From Hyphomicrobiales bacterium (lineage in GTDB: Bacteria; Pseudomonadota; Alphaproteobacteria; Rhizobiales; Rhizobiaceae): a DNA stretch of 64,000 bases. The notes beneath the pieces were generated by a model, which searched no databases, was not told the DNA's origin, and worked only from the letters and a program-made list of their open reading frames with translations. The position numbers and the translations under genes are program-made. Below, piece by piece: positions 34,811 through 43,572 of this stretch. The first letter of the stretch is position 1. Every line of letters begins with the position of its first letter. The stretch spans positions 1-64,000 of the forward strand of contig JAALLE010000001.1 in the NCBI GenBank assembly GCA_011087605.1, written 5' to 3'.

Positions 34811-36210
34811 AAAACGAAGCAATAAACGAATATTTGGAAGAAAACGGTGAAACTGTGGAAACCGGCAGTCAGACCTGGCAACAGCAGGTGCCAACCGACA
34901 TGGCTCAGATTGCAAAACGTGGCGCGATATTCGTATTCGGGTTTTTGGCCGTCTTTTTAGCTTGGGGAACACTGTTTCCGATTGCCTCGGCGGTGGTGGC
35001 CAGTGGGAAAATCGTATCCGCGGGCCAAAACAAGCTGATCCAGCACTCTACAGGTGGTCTGGTTCAAGAAATCTTGGTGCAGGATGGTTCATTTGTTGAT
35101 GAAGGGCAGGTGTTGCTGGTGTTGGATCCGTCAAACAGCCAGGCGGAATTGACGCGGCTTGCGGCGCGTCAAAACATGCTGAGTGCGCTCAAATCCCGTT
35201 TGGAAGCCGAAGCAAATGGTGGAAATTTTGGCAACACGATAGCCGTATCTGGGTTGAAACTTCGCGGCGCACAGGAAACCGCTGTTAACGGATCACCATC
35301 ATCTGACGACGATCGTGTTCTGGCGGAGCAACAGATAGAGTTTGATGCGGGTCGCAAGCGGTTGAACGCCGAACTGGATGCCGCGACTTATCAAATGGAA
35401 TCCCTGAAAGATCAGCGCAGCGGGATGATAACCCGGTTGGATGGTACCCGGCAATTGCTTGATTTCACGGATATGGAGATCAAAAAGACGCGCCCATTGG
35501 TAGAGGATGGCTATTTAGCGAAGTCGCGCTTGTGGGATCTTGATAAGAGGCGGCTGGAACAGATTTCAGAAATTGGAAATCTTGAAGCGGAGATTGATGC
35601 AACCAATCAAAAAGTACTGGAAGCGGAGGCCAAATTGGCACAGCTGAGCGAAGCTGACCGCGAAAAACGCTCTGAAGAACTGACCAGTGTGATTACGGAA
35701 CTCGCTGAAATTCGCGATCAACTGACTGCCGCGCAAAGCAATGTGAATCTGACCGAGTTGCGCGCACCGCAGGCCGGTACAATTGTCAAACTGGCAGCCC
35801 ATACACGCGGTGGAGTTATCAAGGCCGGAGAGGTCGTCGCTGAAATAGTTCCCCAAAACTCCGGTTTGGAAACCGAATTCCGGGTTGCGGTCGCCGACGT
35901 CGACAGTGTCAATGTTGGACAGGAAGCCCGCATTATCATCACAGCATTCAACCGCCGTACGTATGATCCCATCGACGGAGAGGTTAGCTATGTTTCGGCC
36001 GATTCAAGTGTCGATGATCAAACCGGAGAAACATTTTTTCTGGCGCGCGCGCGGATGAAATCAAATCCGGACAAAAATTTGGGATTGCACGAGGTTCAGG
36101 CTGGTATGGCAACAGAAGTATTTGCGCAGGCGACCCCGAGGGTGTTCATGAGCTATGCACTGCAACCGTTGTTTGACTCAATGAATCGCTCATTTCGGGA
36201 AACCAACTAG
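34807..36210 (+). CDS. HlyD-family type I secretion membrane fusion protein
   Basis: 467 residues. One membrane span (AIFVFGFLAVFLAWGTLFPI) after a cytosolic N-terminus, then a lipoyl-like half motif (KLIQHSTGGLVQEILVQDGS), a long coiled coil (about residues 115-310) and the returning half (LTELRAPQAGTIVKLAAH), ending with a beta-barrel. This is the periplasmic adaptor of type I secretion. Coupled to the ABC gene by a 4-nt overlap. Confidence 0.93.
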   Translation: MKNEAINEYLEENGETVETGSQTWQQQVPTDMAQIAKRGAIFVFGFLAVFLAWGTLFPIASAVVASGKIVSAGQNKLIQHSTGGLVQEILVQDGSFVDEGQVLLVLDPSNSQAELTRLAARQNMLSALKSRLEAEANGGNFGNTIAVSGLKLRGAQETAVNGSPSSDDDRVLAEQQIEFDAGRKRLNAELDAATYQMESLKDQRSGMITRLDGTRQLLDFTDMEIKKTRPLVEDGYLAKSRLWDLDKRRLEQISEIGNLEAEIDATNQKVLEAEAKLAQLSEADREKRSEELTSVITELAEIRDQLTAAQSNVNLTELRAPQAGTIVKLAAHTRGGVIKAGEVVAEIVPQNSGLETEFRVAVADVDSVNVGQEARIIITAFNRRTYDPIDGEVSYVSADSSVDDQTGETFFLARARMKSNPDKNLGLHEVQAGMATEVFAQATPRVFMSYALQPLFDSMNRSFRETN

Positions 36211-36347
36211 CAAGTCAGGCAAATCCAATGCTGCAGCGACTGAGAAGTTGATTGCGGTTTGGACCATATATGACCGTGTCAGGCGTGGACGCAACGCTGC
36301 CATCGGTCTATATCCGCGCCAGTTGTGCAATTCCAAGTAGTCAAACA

Positions 36348-38207
36348 ATGGCTCCCCCACTCCTGACGTTGACAGATATCCACCTGACCTTCGGATCTAC
36401 CCCGCTGTTTACCGGTGCCGATATGGCGGTTCATGCCCGCGAGCGATTGTGTCTTGTGGGGCGCAATGGTTCGGGAAAGTCAACGCTATTAAAAATTGCC
36501 GCAGGTGAACTGGAATTCGACCAGGGCGAGCGTTTCTTTCAGCCGGGAACGACCGTGCGGTATCTGCCGCAGGAGCCTGACTTTTCAGCCTATGCCACGG
36601 TGATGGACTACGTTGAAGCCGGATTGGAAGAAGCTGATGACCCTTACCGGGCGCAATTGCTGCTACAGGCGCTGGGACTGACCGGTGAGGAACTGACCAG
36701 TAACCTGTCCGGCGGCGAAGCGCGCCGCGCTGCGCTGGTGCGAACACTGGCTCCGGAACCTGATATTCTGCTGCTTGATGAACCAACCAACCATCTCGAT
36801 CTGCCAGCGATCGAATGGCTGGAAAAAGAGATTGCCGGGATGCGTTCTGCGGTTGTGATGATCAGTCATGACCGCCGGTTTCTTGAAAATCTTTCCCGTT
36901 CAACACTTTGGGTGGATCGTGGGCAATCCCGTCTGCTCGAAAAATCCTTTGCTCATTTTGAAGATTGGCGCGATACGCTGTTGGAGCAAGAGCAGCTTGA
37001 CGCCCACAAACTGGACCGCAAGATCGTGCGGGAGGAACATTGGGTCACCCATGGTGTTTCAGGTCGCCGCAAGCGCAACATGAAGCGGTTGGGGGATTTG
37101 GGAAAGCTTCGTCAGCAGCGCGCTGACCGCTTAAAGCCGACCGGGGACGTGGCCATATCTGTCGTTGCTGGCGAAGCTTCTGGCAAGTTGGTCGCGAGGG
37201 TTGAGAAAATTTCCAAAAGTTATGGTGATCGTGTTCTGGTGAAAGATTTTTCCACACGCATCGCCCGCGGCGACAGGCTTGGCCTGGTCGGGCCGAATGG
37301 GATTGGCAAGACTACACTTGTCAAAATGCTGACGGGCCAATTGCCGCCTGATACAGGGACCGTAAAACCCGGCGCAAATATTGAAATGCTGATCGTTGAT
37401 CAGCAAAGAACTGCCCTGGCGGCGGACCTAACCGTAAAAGACGCCCTCACCGGCGGCGGCACCGACGTCGTTGCCATTGGCGACACGCGCAAGCATGTCA
37501 TGGCCTATATGAAGGATTTTCTGTTCCTGCCGGAACAGGCGCGCACGCCGGTATCCAGATTGTCGGGTGGTGAGCGAGGTCGGTTAATGCTGGCGATGCA
37601 ATTGCGGCATCCGTCTAACCTTCTTGTTCTGGATGAACCGACCAATGATCTGGATTTGGAAACGCTGGATCTGTTGCAGGAAATGATCGCCGATTATCGC
37701 GGCACGGTCATTGTTGTCAGCCATGACCGCGATTTTCTTGATCGCGTTTGCACGTCAATCATTGCGCCGCAAGAAAATGGTGCTTGGGTGGAATATGCCG
37801 GCGGCTATTCCGACATGATCAGCCAAAGCGGCGGCGGCACCCGCAACGGAAAAATTTCCGGCGCGACAAGTGCCGTATCGACTGGCTCGAAAAACCACTC
37901 AACTATGCTATCGCCATCGCCGTCTTCTTCCTCGCCGCCGCGGTCGCCGCCGTCATCACCGCGAGCAGCATCGAAACTAAGTTTCAAGGACAAGCATGCT
38001 CTGCAGGCATTGCCCGGTGAAATTGAGAAGCTGGAAGGCGATATCGCCAAGGTTAACAAGGCTTTGGCTGAAGACGGTTTGTTCGACAGGGATGCTAAAC
38101 GATTCGGCAAACTGGTCAGATTGCTGGAGAAAACTCAATCCGAGCTTGACCAAAAGGAACAGCGTTGGTTGGAGCTGGAAATGTTGCAGGAAGAGTTGGA
38201 GGGATGA
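36348..38207 (+). CDS. uup: ABC-F family ATPase, Uup type
   Basis: 619 residues from ATG 36348 (MAPPLLTLTD). Two ATPase domains without membrane spans: Walker A LVGRNGSGKST and GPNGIGKTT, signatures LSGGEARRAAL and LSGGERGRLML, Walker B ILLLDEPTNHLD and LVLDEPTNDLD. An interdomain linker and a C-terminal coiled coil (HALQALPGEIEKLEGDI onward) mark it as Uup-like. These proteins act on ribosomes or branched DNA. Between the second ATPase domain and the coiled coil lies an unusual Ser/Pro-rich linker (about residues 518-545). It follows the secretion genes by 137 nt but is probably independent. Confidence 0.92.
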   Translation: MAPPLLTLTDIHLTFGSTPLFTGADMAVHARERLCLVGRNGSGKSTLLKIAAGELEFDQGERFFQPGTTVRYLPQEPDFSAYATVMDYVEAGLEEADDPYRAQLLLQALGLTGEELTSNLSGGEARRAALVRTLAPEPDILLLDEPTNHLDLPAIEWLEKEIAGMRSAVVMISHDRRFLENLSRSTLWVDRGQSRLLEKSFAHFEDWRDTLLEQEQLDAHKLDRKIVREEHWVTHGVSGRRKRNMKRLGDLGKLRQQRADRLKPTGDVAISVVAGEASGKLVARVEKISKSYGDRVLVKDFSTRIARGDRLGLVGPNGIGKTTLVKMLTGQLPPDTGTVKPGANIEMLIVDQQRTALAADLTVKDALTGGGTDVVAIGDTRKHVMAYMKDFLFLPEQARTPVSRLSGGERGRLMLAMQLRHPSNLLVLDEPTNDLDLETLDLLQEMIADYRGTVIVVSHDRDFLDRVCTSIIAPQENGAWVEYAGGYSDMISQSGGGTRNGKISGATSAVSTGSKNHSTMLSPSPSSSSPPRSPPSSPRAASKLSFKDKHALQALPGEIEKLEGDIAKVNKALAEDGLFDRDAKRFGKLVRLLEKTQSELDQKEQRWLELEMLQEELEG

Positions 38208-38232
38208 TTTTCACCCCTCCAACGCGTGAAAG

Positions 38233-38676
38233 TCAGATCAGATCGAGTTGCATGACGGGTTGCCCATCAGAAGTCTTTTGGGGCGAACGCCCTTGACCGC
38301 TGATTTGACTTGAAACCCGGTGGCGCATATTCGACCACCCGACAAATTTTACGACATCAACCGGTTCTTCAAAATTGACGGTGATACGATATTGATCTTC
38401 CTGGAGGAGCGCTGCTACCGCGACGACCTCACCGACAAATTTTTGCCCAAGATACTGGCCCGACACGCGTGCACCAAGCGTGACCGGAGGGCCGGGTGGT
38501 TGGTTGCCGCAAGCGGCGTGCAGCACATTCCAGTTTTTGTAACCAAATTGATGTGCCAGCATTTCCAGTGACTGGCTGTGCGAGATCGGCTGCGCATCCA
38601 CACTTAGCTGTGCCCGCAGGCGTTTGGCCTGTTGCTTCAACTGCGGCAACGAGGGAAGGGGGAGATATTCATTCAT
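38233..38676 (-). CDS. Glyoxalase-related small protein
   Basis: 147 residues. The N-terminal pattern LPQLKQQAKRLRAQLS, then ISHSQSLEMLAHQFGYKNWNVLHA, matches the glyoxalase-related domain found at the start or end of several uncharacterised bacterial proteins. The rest (LGARVSGQYLGQKFVGEVVAV) looks beta-rich. No metal-binding glyoxalase core is obvious, so enzymatic activity is doubtful. Convergent with uup and divergent from the next gene, so context gives no role. Confidence 0.65.
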   Translation of the reverse strand: MNEYLPLPSLPQLKQQAKRLRAQLSVDAQPISHSQSLEMLAHQFGYKNWNVLHAACGNQPPGPPVTLGARVSGQYLGQKFVGEVVAVAALLQEDQYRITVNFEEPVDVVKFVGWSNMRHRVSSQISGQGRSPQKTSDGQPVMQLDLI

Positions 38677-38852
38677 GACTATGCCTCTATCAGGACGGGT
38701 CTATTGGAATATCAACGGGGCTCGCATTGCCATCGGTCCAGTAGACGCTGATGTTGGCATTCATCGTTTGTGGCTTCACCGTAACTTTCGTCTGCGAGCG
38801 GCAGGTGCCATAACCTTGGGCGCTGAATAGATCGGAGTTGTTGCAAAGTCAA

Positions 38853-39380
38853 ATGGAAGAGAGTTTTGAGCAGATGCTGTCCGGTGGTCACCCAAATTCG
38901 TTGGGGCGTACCGAAGAAGTTGTCGATCTCGTGCTGAACGATGAGAAGCGACTGGCGAAATTGTATCAATGCTATTTTTCAGCAGATGAAGTTGTTCGAC
39001 TGCGGGTATCCAGCGCGTTTAAGCGGATCACGGCCAAACATCCCCAGTGGACGATGCAATATATGGATGGCCTGTTGTCTGAGGTTGCCGAGATTGATCA
39101 GGCATCGACACAATGGACATTGGCCATTTTGTTTGAACAGACACAAGCGCTGATGTCTGCTGCGCAGACTGCAAAGGCGTTGCAAATAATGAAGCATAAT
39201 CTTGCTGTTCATCATGACTGGATAGTGCTCAACACAACGATGAATGTGTTGGCCAACTGGGCAAAGAATGACGTCGATCTTGAACAATGGATGCGGCCCC
39301 ATTTGAAGCGGCTGTCAAAGGATTCTCGCAACAGCGTGTCTCGCAAAGCCGCTAAGCTCATTGATCAATTAGGCAAATAA
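38853..39380 (+). CDS. Helical-repeat (HEAT-like) protein of unknown function
   Basis: 175 residues from ATG 38853; TTG codons at 38838 and 38841 are alternatives but crowd the GGAG sequence. The protein is nearly all amphipathic helix with a HEAT-like rhythm (DEVVRLRVSSAFKRITAKHP, DWIVLNTTMNVLANWA, DSRNSVSRKAAKLIDQLGK). No catalytic motif and no signal peptide. I do not recognise the family; a protein-binding scaffold is the most one can say. It converges with the permease gene 6 nt away. Confidence 0.68.
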   Translation: MEESFEQMLSGGHPNSLGRTEEVVDLVLNDEKRLAKLYQCYFSADEVVRLRVSSAFKRITAKHPQWTMQYMDGLLSEVAEIDQASTQWTLAILFEQTQALMSAAQTAKALQIMKHNLAVHHDWIVLNTTMNVLANWAKNDVDLEQWMRPHLKRLSKDSRNSVSRKAAKLIDQLGK

Positions 39381-39386
39381 CAGGCT

Positions 39387-40817
39387 CTATTGGCCCGGTT
39401 CCAGCCAAACATATATTAAAGTCAGCACGATCATCGATAGAAAAGTGAACAGGCCGTTCCACCGCCAGGTCAGCGTAAATGGTGAGTACCCTGTGGCCCG
39501 CGACAACATCAGCGCCCCCGCAGAGAAGGGTGCACCAGTCGTGCAGATGGCTGTTCCAGCCGCAATCGCCAGCGCGGCATGAGTAATGTCAACGGGCAAA
39601 ACCGGAATTTGGGCAACAACGCTGCTGAGAAAAACCGCCATGGTGATCGGGCTGAATCCAACCTGCCCAAACACCCACACACTCATCGAAAGAGTGAACA
39701 AGACGCTCCAGCCTGGCGCAGTGGCCAGGCCAATGGCTTGGGCAAATTCAGCTATCGGAACCAGTTTGGCGCCAATCGTGCCGATGAAACCAGCGCAGGC
39801 GACAAATAACATTTCCCGAACATATCCCGGCATAGCGGAATGGGTGATCTGGTCAAAACGGGTTGCTGTTCCGCTCAACTTTGAACCGGACGGTTGTTGA
39901 ACAACAACCCAGACCAGTACCACAATCGGCGCTGCCAGCATCACTCCGGACACGATTGACACCCCGAAACCATTGTAGAACCCCACCGACAAAACAAACA
40001 GCAAGGCACATACCAATGCGAAATTTCGGGCCGAATTCCGGGGAAAATTCGGCGTTTCAATCGTTCCCAGCATGCCTTGTTGGCGAATGCGATGGCCAGT
40101 TTTTCGCCAACGCAACCAGTCTTCGCACCATCCAAGCAACATCATGATCAGCGCAATGCACAATCCAATTCCCATTAGGCGCAATGCCTGAATGCCGTCC
40201 ATCAATGTCGGCATTATAGCCTGCGTGACCGCGGTTGGTGCCCATATCAAAAACCACGAAAAGCCCCGCAATGTGGCGGTGAGTTGCCGCCGTTCGCGAA
40301 TTTGTGCCACTTCGTCGAGAGGTGCAGTTGCGGGAAGGTCTGCCCGCACTCCCCGTTGAATAATCGGCGCAAACAGCGGTAGCGCTCCCAGATTTATCAT
40401 TGCTGATAACATGTGCGCACCGCTAAACACCGCCACAAATCGTCGCTTGGGAGGTTGAAATGTCAAATAGCGACCAAGGTCGACGACCGACCGGGAGGTG
40501 AGTGCTCCCTCGCGCAGCAAGGCCATCAGGAGTATGAAACTTGCCAGATAGGCAGACCGTGACAGCCCTTCTATCATCCACTCAACAGCATGTTGGGAAG
40601 TCACCCAGGCAACCACTGCCAGAATGCCGCCCACGGCGATCAGGTAAAATTCACGAATTTTGACCAACCGCCGTGCCAGAAGGCCAATGACAAATACGCA
40701 GCACATGGCAATGTAATTGAAAATGCTCAGTTGCAGATAAATGGAGGCGAGCTGGCTGGCCAGCAAAACTAACATCGCCGCACCTATTGCGGGCAGGCGC
40801 GGCTGGTTTTCGGTCAT
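39387..40817 (-). CDS. Polytopic membrane permease of unknown specificity
   Basis: 476 residues with about twelve hydrophobic segments. Notable elements are SGAHMLSAMINLGALPLFAP in the first half and AIAAGTAICTTGAPFSAGAL in the second, which look like re-entrant, glycine-rich transport loops as in ion-transporter superfamily carriers. An internal cytoplasmic loop carries basic residues (WLRWRKTGHRIRQQG). I cannot place the family. It lies 16 nt downstream of moaA on the same strand, so the two may be cotranscribed; a link to molybdenum metabolism is only a thought. Confidence 0.75.
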   Translation of the reverse strand: MTENQPRLPAIGAAMLVLLASQLASIYLQLSIFNYIAMCCVFVIGLLARRLVKIREFYLIAVGGILAVVAWVTSQHAVEWMIEGLSRSAYLASFILLMALLREGALTSRSVVDLGRYLTFQPPKRRFVAVFSGAHMLSAMINLGALPLFAPIIQRGVRADLPATAPLDEVAQIRERRQLTATLRGFSWFLIWAPTAVTQAIMPTLMDGIQALRLMGIGLCIALIMMLLGWCEDWLRWRKTGHRIRQQGMLGTIETPNFPRNSARNFALVCALLFVLSVGFYNGFGVSIVSGVMLAAPIVVLVWVVVQQPSGSKLSGTATRFDQITHSAMPGYVREMLFVACAGFIGTIGAKLVPIAEFAQAIGLATAPGWSVLFTLSMSVWVFGQVGFSPITMAVFLSSVVAQIPVLPVDITHAALAIAAGTAICTTGAPFSAGALMLSRATGYSPFTLTWRWNGLFTFLSMIVLTLIYVWLEPGQ

Positions 40818-40833
40818 ACAAAAACGATGCTGA

Positions 40834-41847
40834 TCATCCGCCGGTCATCGACATATGACGTCCGACAGAGGGTGCCTGTCCTTGTCGCTCGATGATGAAG
40901 TCATGCCCCTTTGGCTTGCGGCCTATGGCCTCGTCTATCGCCTTATACAGCAAATCATTGCCTTCTGAATTCCGCAACGGTTGCCTCAGATCAGCGGCAT
41001 CGTCCTGACCAAGGCACATATATAGTGTGCCCGTGCAGGTGATGCGGACCCGATTGCAGCTTTCGCAGAAGTTGTGGGTCAGTGGCGTGATGAACCCCAG
41101 GCGCCCACCAGTTTGCTCGACTTCGACATACCGGGCGGGTCCACCGGTTTTATAAGGGATGTCGGTGAGAGTAAAATTTTCTTCCAGGCGTTTTTTGACC
41201 AGCGATAGAGGCAAATATTGATCAGTCCTATCCTCATCGATTTCACCCAACGGCATGGTCTCGATTAAAGTAAGGTCGAAACCCTCGCCATGTGCCCAGC
41301 GCATCATTTCTTCAATTTCGAATTCGTTGACCTCTTTGAGGGCAACCGCGTTGATCTTGATGGCGAGGCCTGCATTGCGAGCCGCTTCAAGTCCTTCCAT
41401 AACCTTGCTCAGATGACCCCAGCGGGTGATTTTGGCGAACTTATCGTGATCCAAAGTGTCGATCGATACATTGATGCGTTTTACCCCGCAATCGATCAAC
41501 TCACTGGAAAACCGGGAAAGTTGCGACCCATTGGTGGTCAATGTCAGTTCTTCCAATGCGCCCGAGTCAAGGTGACGCGACAAAGAGCGGACCAATTCCA
41601 TGATGTTTTTACGCACCAGCGGCTCTCCGCCGGTCAGGCGCAGTTTTTTTACACCTTTGTCGATAAATCCGCTGCACAATCGGTCGAGTTCCTCAAGCGT
41701 GAGCAAATCCTTTTTTGGCAGAAAGGTCATGTTCTCAGCCATGCAATAGACGCAGCGGAAATCGCATCTGTCGGTGACCGAAACACGCAGATAGTCCACG
41801 GTTCGGCCAAACGGATCAATCATCGGTGTGGGGGTGTTATTGCTCAT
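40834..41847 (-). CDS. moaA: GTP 3',8-cyclase (molybdenum cofactor biosynthesis MoaA)
   Basis: 337 residues. The radical-SAM cluster motif CDFRCVYC (Cys28, Cys32, Cys35) is followed by [13 protein letters not shown], and the second, C-terminal cluster by [19 protein letters not shown]. The final GG dipeptide needed for activity is present (HMSMTGG). It converts GTP to the first pterin intermediate of molybdenum cofactor with MoaC, which is not in this window. The downstream permease gene starts 16 nt after the stop. Confidence 0.97.
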   Translation of the reverse strand: MSNNTPTPMIDPFGRTVDYLRVSVTDRCDFRCVYCMAENMTFLPKKDLLTLEELDRLCSGFIDKGVKKLRLTGGEPLVRKNIMELVRSLSRHLDSGALEELTLTTNGSQLSRFSSELIDCGVKRINVSIDTLDHDKFAKITRWGHLSKVMEGLEAARNAGLAIKINAVALKEVNEFEIEEMMRWAHGEGFDLTLIETMPLGEIDEDRTDQYLPLSLVKKRLEENFTLTDIPYKTGGPARYVEVEQTGGRLGFITPLTHNFCESCNRVRITCTGTLYMCLGQDDAADLRQPLRNSEGNDLLYKAIDEAIGRKPKGHDFIIERQGQAPSVGRHMSMTGG

Positions 41848-41987
41848 AGCGGTAACTTAGCGATGCGGCATCAAAACGAAAGTAAAATCTTGACCCACGG
41901 CCCATTCAATTACTGGTGAAGCCCTGTGATTTGCAGTTTTGTGCAATTTAGTCTCAATTTCGCAAAACCATTCAAGAGGATCACCGC

Positions 41988-42356
41988 ATGAACATTCGTA
42001 ACGCTGCACTTTCTACCCTATTCGGTCTGACCATGTTTGCAGCATTTCAGACATCCGCTATGGCCAACGGAGCGGGCTCATTTTCCGGACACAAGAATTA
42101 CAAGGTAAGCGGTGGAGTGACGGTGACCCAGTCAGGTGGCAAGACTACCGTTTTGCTGTCCGACAATTTTAAATCATCTTCGGGACCAGACCTGTACATT
42201 TATGTTGGCACCGGCAAACCAACCAAGATTATTGCCAAGCTCAAAAGTTTCAACGGTGCCCAGTCCTATACATTCTCAGGCACGTCAAAGGTGACTTCGG
42301 TGCACGTTTACTGCAAGCGTTATTCGGTTGGCTTCGGTACCGCTAAGCTTAAATGA
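41988..42356 (+). CDS. Periplasmic DM13-domain protein
   Basis: 122 residues with a signal peptide (ending SAMA before NGAG). The remainder is a single DM13 domain: GSFSGHKNYKVSGGVTVTQS, LSDNFKSSSGPDLYIYVG and a C-terminal VHVYCKRYSVGFGTAKL with the conserved cysteine. DM13 domains are predicted electron-transfer modules and in eukaryotes sit beside DOMON domains. Here it is free-standing. A ribosome site (AAGAGGATC) precedes the ATG. It may work with periplasmic redox partners; none is cotranscribed. Confidence 0.88.
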   Translation: MNIRNAALSTLFGLTMFAAFQTSAMANGAGSFSGHKNYKVSGGVTVTQSGGKTTVLLSDNFKSSSGPDLYIYVGTGKPTKIIAKLKSFNGAQSYTFSGTSKVTSVHVYCKRYSVGFGTAKLK

Positions 42357-42394
42357 ATAAGACTATAGGCCGCAGTCGCCATTTGATCAGACAA

Positions 42395-43381
42395 CTAGAC
42401 CGTTTCCCAAAGTCCGGTCTCGCCTGCACGGTAAATGGCGTCAATCAGTTTTTGATTGTTGACTGAACTTTCCAGGGTGAAAATTTCTTCCTTCTCACCC
42501 GCCACGGCACGGGCGATGGCTTCAGCCTGCAACTGGTACTGATTGACCCCGGCATAGCGGAAAGTCTGGACCTCGTCGTGATCCTTGCTGTGCAGAATGA
42601 CGGTATCAGCATCATACAGGCCAGCGTTGAAAGGTGCCGTAAGCTCCATCCAGCCCTGGTCACCATGAAACGCTATTTCCTGTCGTAAAGCCATTTCTGT
42701 CGCCACATAGGTGGTCATTTCAAAGTCGCCGAAATCGGCACGCCAACTGGCATAATTATCTGTGCCGCTTGTCTCATTGCGCTGTACCTGGGCGGATACA
42801 CGAACCGGTTCTGCGCCGGTTACAAATCGAGTTCCAACGGTTGGATAAACCCCAATGTCGGGCAAGGCTCCGCCCCCAAATGCCAATATGTTACGCATGT
42901 TGTCCGGGTCGGTATTATTATATGTGAAAGCCGCCTGAACATGCTTCAGCTTGCCAATCGCACCCTCGGCAAGCAGCGAGCGCACTTTGTGCCATTGTGG
43001 GTGATAGGTCACCATGAAAGCTTCGGTAACCAACACATTGTTGCGGTCCCGCGCCTCAATGATGGCGGCTATTTCATCGGCATGCAGTGCAATGGGCTTT
43101 TCGCAAAGCACATGCTTGCCGGCATCTGCTGCCTTGATTGACCATTCCACATGCTGGGACGTTAATAGCGGAATATAAACCGCATCGATTGTATCGCTGG
43201 CCAACAACTCCTCGTAGGAGCCAAATGCTCCGGGAATACCGAACCGCGAGGCGACGGTTTCGGCTCGCGACAGATCCCGCGAAGCAATCGCAACCACATT
43301 GCCGTTGTTTGCAATCTGAATGGCCGGGATGACCTGTTCAATTCCTATATTTGCAGTCGATAAGACGCCCCAACGCAGCAT
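42395..43381 (-). CDS. Gfo/Idh/MocA-family oxidoreductase
   Basis: 328 residues. The Rossmann start is [20 protein letters not shown], where GVLSTANIG replaces the usual GxGxxG (common in the dihydrodiol dehydrogenase branch). [14 protein letters not shown] carries the EKP signature and [12 protein letters not shown] the substrate-domain motif. Members use NAD(P) on sugars or diols. A single gene divergent from the di-heme protein. It belongs to a different branch from the oxidoreductase at 5439-6533. Confidence 0.9.
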   Translation of the reverse strand: MLRWGVLSTANIGIEQVIPAIQIANNGNVVAIASRDLSRAETVASRFGIPGAFGSYEELLASDTIDAVYIPLLTSQHVEWSIKAADAGKHVLCEKPIALHADEIAAIIEARDRNNVLVTEAFMVTYHPQWHKVRSLLAEGAIGKLKHVQAAFTYNNTDPDNMRNILAFGGGALPDIGVYPTVGTRFVTGAEPVRVSAQVQRNETSGTDNYASWRADFGDFEMTTYVATEMALRQEIAFHGDQGWMELTAPFNAGLYDADTVILHSKDHDEVQTFRYAGVNQYQLQAEAIARAVAGEKEEIFTLESSVNNQKLIDAIYRAGETGLWETV

Positions 43382-43572
43382 GGCTTATTCCTTTGATGAA
43401 AACTAAATCGATTATAACAGGATTGAAGCCGCACGCAAAAGAGGCAGTCGGCATGTTTCTGCCACGTAATGACCTTACTCCCTCCAGCCTTTGGCCATAT
43501 CTAATCCTCTGTGTTTACATATTTGCCTTCTAGCCTTTCGCGCAATCGTTACCTGCGAGGATGGAGAGACAG

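Noticed and set aside
37748-38020. 90-codon alternate plus frame inside uup with an alanine/isoleucine-rich stretch resembling a membrane helix
   Set aside because: Lies within the uup coding region, and the pattern comes from C/G-rich codons read out of frame.
38624-38830. 68-codon plus-strand frame between the glyoxalase-related and helical-repeat genes
   Set aside because: Overlaps the 5' end of the minus-strand gene, has no ribosome site and no domain; treated as chance.
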